From Pagrus major (lineage: Eukaryota > Chordata > Actinopteri > Spariformes > Sparidae), in NCBI RefSeq assembly GCF_040436345.1, contig NC_133220.1, positions 8,384,664-8,448,663 on the forward strand: DNA of 64,000 nt, given 5' to 3'. Below the pieces are notes generated by a model. That model was given only the letters and a program-made list of their open reading frames with translations. It searched no databases and had not been told where the DNA came from. The position numbers and the translations under genes are program-made. Shown here one piece after another: positions 58,608 through 64,000 of the stretch. Within the stretch, counting starts at the first letter, position 1. Every line of letters starts with the position of its first letter.

Positions 58608-59209
58608 CTACCACGGCCTCCAGACGGCGCTGTTGACTGGACTCTTGTCTTTGCTGGTCTGGACTGTGGAGCTCAGAGGAGAGAAGTCAGCCTCTCTCAG
58701 GTTGTTTTTAGAGGAGGGCTGCAGCTTGTTGAAGTGGTGCAGAAGACTTCTCTGGGACTGTGTCTTCACCGGCTCTCTGGACAGAAAGTGCGTCACCTCT
58801 TGGACACATCTGGAGTAGCCCTGATTGACCGCTGCTGAGTCCACAGCTCGATGCTGCTGCTGCTGCTGCTGCAGTCGTCTCAGGACACAAACTGTCATCT
58901 CCAGGATGTCTGCTTTCTCCAGCTTGGAGTCTGGCTGCTGTTTGAGGAAGTCTGGACCCAGGAGAGACTTGAGCTGCTCAATGCTGCTGTTGATTCGCTC
59001 TCTGCGTAACTTCTCCACCAGAGGCTTTCTGAGCTGCAGAAAGAAGAAGAAAATCATTAATCAACTTATTCTGGAGTCAAGTATGAGCATGAACAAAGAC
59101 AACCTGTCATTAACAATATTTAAATGTTGTTGAGTCTTGAATTTACCTTGTGGGTCAGAGTGAGATGCTCCTGAGAATTGGTCATTGCTGCAGTGATTGT
59201 AGGTGCCAT
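58608..59209 (-). CDS. hes5-like: Hes5-like bHLH-Orange-WRPW repressor, full length, inverted copy 11
   Basis: Exon 1 is 59209-59147 and exon 2 is 59033-58608 on the - strand; 162 aa. Exon 1, the 113-bp intron and the bHLH part of exon 2 are almost identical to the + strand array. After helix 2 comes QQQQQQH, then HRAVDSAAVNQGYSRCVQEV and THFLSREPVKTQSQRSLLHH, a complete Orange domain (about residues 90-126), then a linker with Lys/Arg changes, and WRPW at 159-162. It lacks the Ile-Thr pair found at 116-117 in the array copies. Nuclear repressor of the Hes5 group, expected to be Notch-induced. It represents the ancestral architecture from which the array copies lost the Orange core. Confidence 0.93.
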
Positions 59210-59590
59210 GGCTGGATCTCTGTGCTGTAGAGGTCTCTGTAGAGAGAATCTGATCTCTGCTGGCTTCATCCCTCCTATTTATAGTCCCACATCTCCATAT
59301 GAATGTGTGGGTCTTGGTCTGAGTGGAGTTTCTCACAGTCTCAGCCAATCAGAGAGCTCGGTGAGACAAAAGGAGATACAGCACCGTGAATGCTGTTATT
59401 GCCCGGGGAGACAATGGTTAAATCTCAGGGGAACAGGTGGAGGACTGGGGGGGTGATGGAGAGAGACTCACAGAGCTCTGTGTGAATCTGGGAAAGTGGT
59501 GACCCTGTAGAGAGAGCAGATCTGCTGCCTGATGCTGGGATCAATGACTTTGACTGAGCACACGCTGATTATCACATCACACACGTGGGA
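59210..59590 (-). promoter_or_regulatory. Copy 11 5' UTR, core promoter and module D (- strand)
   Basis: TATA at 59283-59276 (tatttata on +), TGTGAGAA-type site (ttctcaca on +), CCAAT box (agccaatcag on +), module D with cagatctgctgcctgatgct, and CACGTG near 59584. No A, B or C modules in - orientation were found upstream. Confidence 0.75.
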
Positions 59591-59917
59591 AATTGATAAT
59601 GAAAGCATCTTACATTTGAATTTCTCTCAGACTGAACATGCATATATGTGCGTATATTAATCAACCTTACTGTGTGTGTAAGCTTATCATATACATTAAA
59701 AGTATTCCTTTGGCTTGCCTGGTTAATTTTTTAACTAGGTGGTCTGGTAATGTTGCTGACTCTGCAGTTGTAGTAGAAAGTAATACCATCCTGGAAACAA
59801 AAACATTACAGAGGTCCTACCATTCAAGAATTTAGGACTATATAACCAAAACTGCTTCTGAAAAAGTCATGTACTGCACCTTTAAATAAAGTTTCATGCT
59901 GCAATGACATTTAAGTT
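59591..59917. other. Spacer, nothing recognised
   Basis: AT-rich, non-coding sequence upstream of copy 11. Confidence 0.5.
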
Positions 59918-60262
59918 TTAAAGGTGCAATATGTAGTTTTGGGGAAGACATTTTAATCAGAAGAGAAGGCTCTTTATTGACAAACTCTTTATTTTCATGA
60001 CTGAATAAACAAAATAAACAAACTGACATTAAAGAACAACACAGTTTCATACTGTTTTTACTTCATTTATATGTGGCGGACCCTGCCACCTCTCTAGCTT
60101 CAAACAGTGTTCTGGGACCTTATTTTCCTCAGACAACAGCTTGTTTATTCAGTTATGGATAAGATAACTATTTCTGAGTTTGTATTATTACCTCATTAAT
60201 ATTGTGAATATTAAAATTCTGAGTTTGAATTTCTTCTCAAAACTACATAATGCCCCTTTAAC
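59918..60262. mobile_element. MITE with TTAA ends, possibly piggyBac-like
   Basis: Left end TTAAAGGTGCAATATGTAGT and right end (reverse complement) TTAAAGGGGCATTATGTAGT match over about 22 bp with few mismatches. Both ends fall on TTAA, the piggyBac target. An inner inverted pair is atgactgaataaacaa / ttgtttattcagttat. Same family as 8235-8520. Confidence 0.7.
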
Positions 60263-60534
60263 TTCAAACTCATAGTCTCATTGCACCTGATCGATTCAAG
60301 AATAGCATCCCTTTCCCATCAAAATAACCAGCGTGGAATGCAGAGGAACAATCTGAATGTAAAGGAGGGAGATATATTAAAAAAAGAGCTTTTGAATGTT
60401 CATTAATCCTTGGCATGTCTGCATTCCTTATAGACAGTTTACAAAAGCCTGGTAATGACGAGCCTTGATGACAGGAATTTCCATTCAGGGGCAGTGAGAC
60501 AAAACTCGTAAACTGACTCCATAATTAATGTGAT

Positions 60535-60665
60535 GTGCAACCAGACACACTTCTTTTGTTCTTGAAGGCGGTGAATGGGCCGAGTGTGGGAAAGCAGGGA
60601 AAACTCACTCACAGAGCCCCAGAGGGACAATAGAGGCGGACGAGACAAAGACGTCTGAGGAGGGG
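60535..60665 (+). promoter_or_regulatory. Module A of the next her gene (diverged)
   Basis: cagacacacttcttttgttc, TGTGGGAA at 60585-60592, gggaaaactcactcacagag and gggacaatagag keep the module A order. Sequence 60263-60534 holds nothing else recognised. Confidence 0.7.
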
Positions 60666-61799
60666 GGGAGGAATTCTTTACTACTGAATTTTAAAGTGCA
60701 TTTTTTACTCACTAAACATGACAGTTTGTATATTTAGAGCAGATATTTTTATCTCAATGTTTAAAGTTGGAGAATTGCCCTCAATGAAAATGTAAATTCA
60801 GAGCTGTCTTTTAAAAGAAAATTAAAATCATTAAATATCATTAAAATACAATTGTGCTGAATTATTAAATCTGACTCTTTTATTTAACTTATAGTTCTAC
60901 AATGTCGATTTTTGTTGTGTTATAGTTATAGTAGCATTTTTTTACATTCGATTCGATGGTTTTAACTTTTTAACATTTTTTACGAACATGTTTTTATTCA
61001 GAGGGTTTTATTATTCACGTTATGTTTTGATTTATTCTATTCTCACCCTTATTTAATCTTATCTTTACTATTTTGTGTCTTATTTCGTTTCGGTTTGATG
61101 GTTTAAACTTTATTTTTATTCATTGGGTTTTTATATTCCATCTTATTTTCAGTTCATTTTCTACCCCTGTTCATTCATTTCATTTCTGCATGCAACACCT
61201 GTGTTGTGAAGCCCTCTGAGTTGCATTTGCAACAAATAAAGTGTATTTTTTTCTTTAAAAAAAGAAAATATGGTAAGACTCTACTTGTATTCCCCCTATT
61301 TAGCATTTTAAGAAATAAATAAACATTTAATAAATAGTGAATATGGCAGATATAAATGTTTCTTAATGTACTTGTCAACAACTATAACTCTTCCTGTGGG
61401 CATTCATAAGTAAAAGATGGTGTATAAACAGATAATATAGTAAAACATAGTTATAATAATATAGAATTGGTCTGCATAGGATCATTAGTATTGTTGCAAA
61501 TACTGTACATTAATAAACAGGTAAGAAAACCATATAAATCTGCTTACAGCTACATTAAAGCAGCTTATATACAGCTTATAAACACTAAAAGTAAAGTGTC
61601 ACCAAAAGTAAATAGTTCAAAACGCCATATAATTATGTAGTTCATTACATTTAGTTGACTGGTTGTTAGTTAGTCAAAATATTTTTGTTTATTTCTCCTG
61701 CTCTCGTCTCCTAATTGAGGAGAGTTTGTCTAAACAACAAACGTACCCTCAGGGGAGCGCCGGGAGCTGCTTGTGTGGGGATGAATTAGCATTTAACAA
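60666..61799. other. AT-rich spacer with possible LINE-tail fragment
   Basis: About 60960-61260 ends in ccctctgagttgcatttgca and acaaataaagtg, similar to the 3' tails of some fish retroelements (low confidence). The rest shows nothing recognised. Confidence 0.4.
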
Positions 61800-61945
61800 G
61801 GCACATGTCTATTGTTGAGTGGGAGCTCTGAGTGTGGGAAAGCCGTGAGAGGCAGAGTCACAGTTCAGTGCGATTAGCATCCTCAGCCCCACCAGCACCT
61901 GACTGCTCTCCGAGGGGAGTTGGCACACTTCACAGGGAAGATTTC
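61800..61945 (+). promoter_or_regulatory. Module B of the next her gene (diverged)
   Basis: gcacatgtctattgttgagt (Sox-like ATTGTT), TGTGGGAA at 61833-61840, gcgattagcatcctcagccc, gagttggcacacttcac. Confidence 0.7.
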
Positions 61946-62204
61946 TGTCTCTCTTTATTCTCGTCCTCTTTCTTCTGTCTGTCTGTGTCTGATCCAGACT
62001 CTCTAACTTCTGCCAACTTCATTTCCCCTCTCGTTTATCGGGTCATCATTTCAATCTGAGCCTTTTTATGTTTTTTCCATTGGTGGATGCCAAACTGTCA
62101 CTGAAATGTCGACCTTACAACAAGAGTTACAAAGACTTTTGTTTTACTTCTTGTTTCTGTTTAAGAAACATCTAAATCAGCTGACTGACGTTAACTAACA
62201 GACA

Positions 62205-63273
62205 GTGGGGGGAATGTAACTAAATACATTTACTCAAGTACAGTAGTTAAGCACGTTTACCTCAGTAGTTCCATTTAATGCAACTTTATACTTCGACTCC
62301 TCAACATCTCAGAGGTCAATATTGTACTTTTTACTCCACTACATTTGTCTGACAGCTTTAGTTACTGTTTACTTTTCAGATTACAACGTGTCATACCCTT
62401 CCTGTCCAGTAAAAACCACGATGAAGTGTTTGATTATGGGTGGAGGAAATGCTCTCACTTCTTCAGTGTTGTAAAAAAAGTACCCAAAAGTCAAACTTAA
62501 GTAAAAGTAAAGATATTGTGTTAAAATATACTTCGGTAAAAGTACAACTCAGAGCAAATCCTACATATATTTATAATAATGTATATATTGTACACTATGG
62601 ATTGACTGGTTATCAACCAGCTGATTATCTGAAACATTTTTAAAATCCAGTTGTTAAAAAAATGTAAAGAGCAGAAAATGGAAATATTCAAAAGTAAAGT
62701 ACAAGTACATCAAAACTGTACTTAAACACAGTACTTGAATTATACATATAAACTTTGACTATAAATCCCTTGTACGAGTGAGACTTGGCCATGGACGTGT
62801 CAGGACAACAACCACAATAACAACAAAAACATCAAATCAAATCAAATCACAATAGTCGTAAGTATATTAATGCTTTAAATAAGAAAGTGCATAGACAAGG
62901 CAACAATGTGTATGCATTTGTGAAGTAACAGAAGGTGGCAGTGTCTTTTTTCCATTATTCTGCATTAAATGAATGTAAAGAAACGGGGGTTTGCATAGCT
63001 GTAGATTACACTACCCAACAGCATATAAAGTAAATAAACATGTTAAACATCTGCAGCAGTAAAATACGACATGAACATTAATGCAGCAGTATATTAATCC
63101 AAAAACATCAGATATAAAAGTAAAATACTTCCACTATCGATACTATTCAGACATTTTGCTGATTTACATACTTTAACTTAGGTAAGTTAAAGAACGCAGG
63201 ACTTTTACTTGTAGTGAAGTATTTTCACAGTTGAGTATTAGTACTTTTACTTAAGTAGAGGATCTAAATACTT
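62205..63273. mobile_element. hAT-like MITE or nested copies, TTACTTAAGTA-type
   Basis: Starts near gtggggggaatgtaactaaa and ends near taaatacttctttcac. Internal atgcagcagtatattaatcc and aaaacatcagatataaaa match 54190-54235. At about 1.07 kb it is longer than usual and may contain nested copies (for example 62470-62730). Confidence 0.55.
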
Positions 63274-63379
63274 CTTTCACAGACAAAAGAGAGCACAGAC
63301 ATTTTTGTTGGACTTTTTTAGGAAACATAAAAAAAGGTCATTTGGTATTCCTTGAACAATTAATAAGTAACCCGTGCCA

Positions 63380-63560
63380 AACTTTCCCTCCTTTTCCCTC
63401 CAGATGGTTCGCGCCTTCAGGTTCTGCCCCTTTGCTCCGTGCACTCGCCAATAAAGCATTCAGACCTCTTTTGTGATCCACAGATCACAGCTCCAGGATT
63501 CAGTGTGGGAAACTCTGACTGACGCTTTACTCACTGGAGCAACTTGTCAAAAGACAGAAG
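63380..63560 (+). promoter_or_regulatory. Module C of the next her gene (diverged)
   Basis: ttttccctccagatggttcg, ctcgccaataaagcattcag (CCAAT), cctcttttgtgatcc and TGTGGGAA at 63504-63511. The CRE TGACGTCA is absent. Confidence 0.68.
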
Positions 63561-63619
63561 GCACATCTGTCTCATCTGGAGGACTTTCAGCTGAATGGGT
63601 TTGACTTTACTGATTCAAC

Positions 63620-63780
63620 TGGTGAAGTGGTGGAGGAACTATTCAGACTCTTTACTTAAGTAAAAGCACTACACTATGAAAATACTCTACTACAAATAAA
63701 AGTACTGCACTGAAAACCTTGAAATATTCAAGTATTATCAGAAAAGTGTACAAATATTAAATAAATATTACTGCTGTAGG
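63620..63780. mobile_element. hAT-like MITE fragment
   Basis: gaagtggtggaggaactatt and actctttacttaagtaaaag form the left terminus of the same MITE family as 53690 and 62205; the right end is missing. Confidence 0.6.
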
Positions 63781-63924
63781 TCTTTGAGGTTGAGCTCATT
63801 TTAACTATGACTGTATTTTTTGACACCGGTCAACTTCTCACAGACTGAAACTTTTAAATAAATGCATCACCACCTCTGAGGAATGCGGCGGTTTTGATGT
63901 TGAGGACAATCGCCCAGTCATTCT

Positions 63925-64000
63925 CCCACGTGTGTGATGTGATGATGGGCGTGTGCTCAGTCAAAGTCATTGATCCCAGCATCAGGCAGCAGATCTGCTC
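63925..64000 (+). promoter_or_regulatory. Module D of the next her gene, cut by the window edge
   Basis: tctcccacgtgtgtgatgtg (CACGTG), gggcgtgtgctcagtcaaag, cattgatcccagcatcaggc and agcagatctgctc match the D modules of the array nearly perfectly. Confidence 0.85.

Overview
The window looks like teleost nuclear DNA, probably from a percomorph. It is AT-rich, has GT-AG introns with short exons, TATA/CCAAT promoters, several fish-type MITE, SINE and LINE remnants, and Hes/Her transcription factor genes. No bacterial or organellar signal was seen. Element family names come from recognition alone; no database was searched.

Layout. (1) 102-2699: the last two visible coding exons of a PDZRN3/4-like gene on the + strand, followed by a long probable 3' UTR with MITE remnants that ends near an AATAAA at 7846. 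(2) About 8.7-52.5 kb: a head-to-tail array of ten Hes5-type (her) genes on the + strand, with a period of about 4.1-5.2 kb. Each unit has an upstream enhancer block (modules A, B, C, D), a TATA promoter, a 63-nt first exon, a 113-bp intron, a second exon of about 333 nt ending in WRPW, and a 3' region of about 1 kb packed with short hairpins and ending in AATAAA. (3) 52.5-58.5 kb: MITEs, microsatellites and a small two-exon gene (55368-55774) that looks like a degenerate Hes relative without basic region or WRPW. (4) 58608-59209: an eleventh Hes5-like gene on the - strand. (5) 60.5-64.0 kb: diverged but ordered A, B, C and D modules on the + strand, which predict a further + strand her gene just past the right edge.

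The main result is that all ten array genes share an in-frame loss of about 30 codons that removes most of the Orange domain. The inverted copy 11 keeps a full Orange domain. The array is therefore an amplified, Orange-deficient bHLH-WRPW repressor subfamily (131 aa against 162 aa). Exons, intron and core promoter are almost identical in all eleven genes, including the inverted one, while the distal enhancers fall into two clear classes (alpha in units 2, 3, 4, 9; beta in units 5, 6, 7, 8, 10). This suggests that gene conversion homogenises the gene bodies while enhancers diverge.

Expected function (from family knowledge): Notch-induced transcriptional repressors that keep neural progenitors undifferentiated. 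Each unit carries CSL/Su(H) sites (TGTGGGAA in modules A, B and C, TGTGAGAA at the promoter) plus Sox-like ATTGTT/ACAATAG and a POU-like ATGCATAAT motif, which fits Notch and SoxB/POU input.
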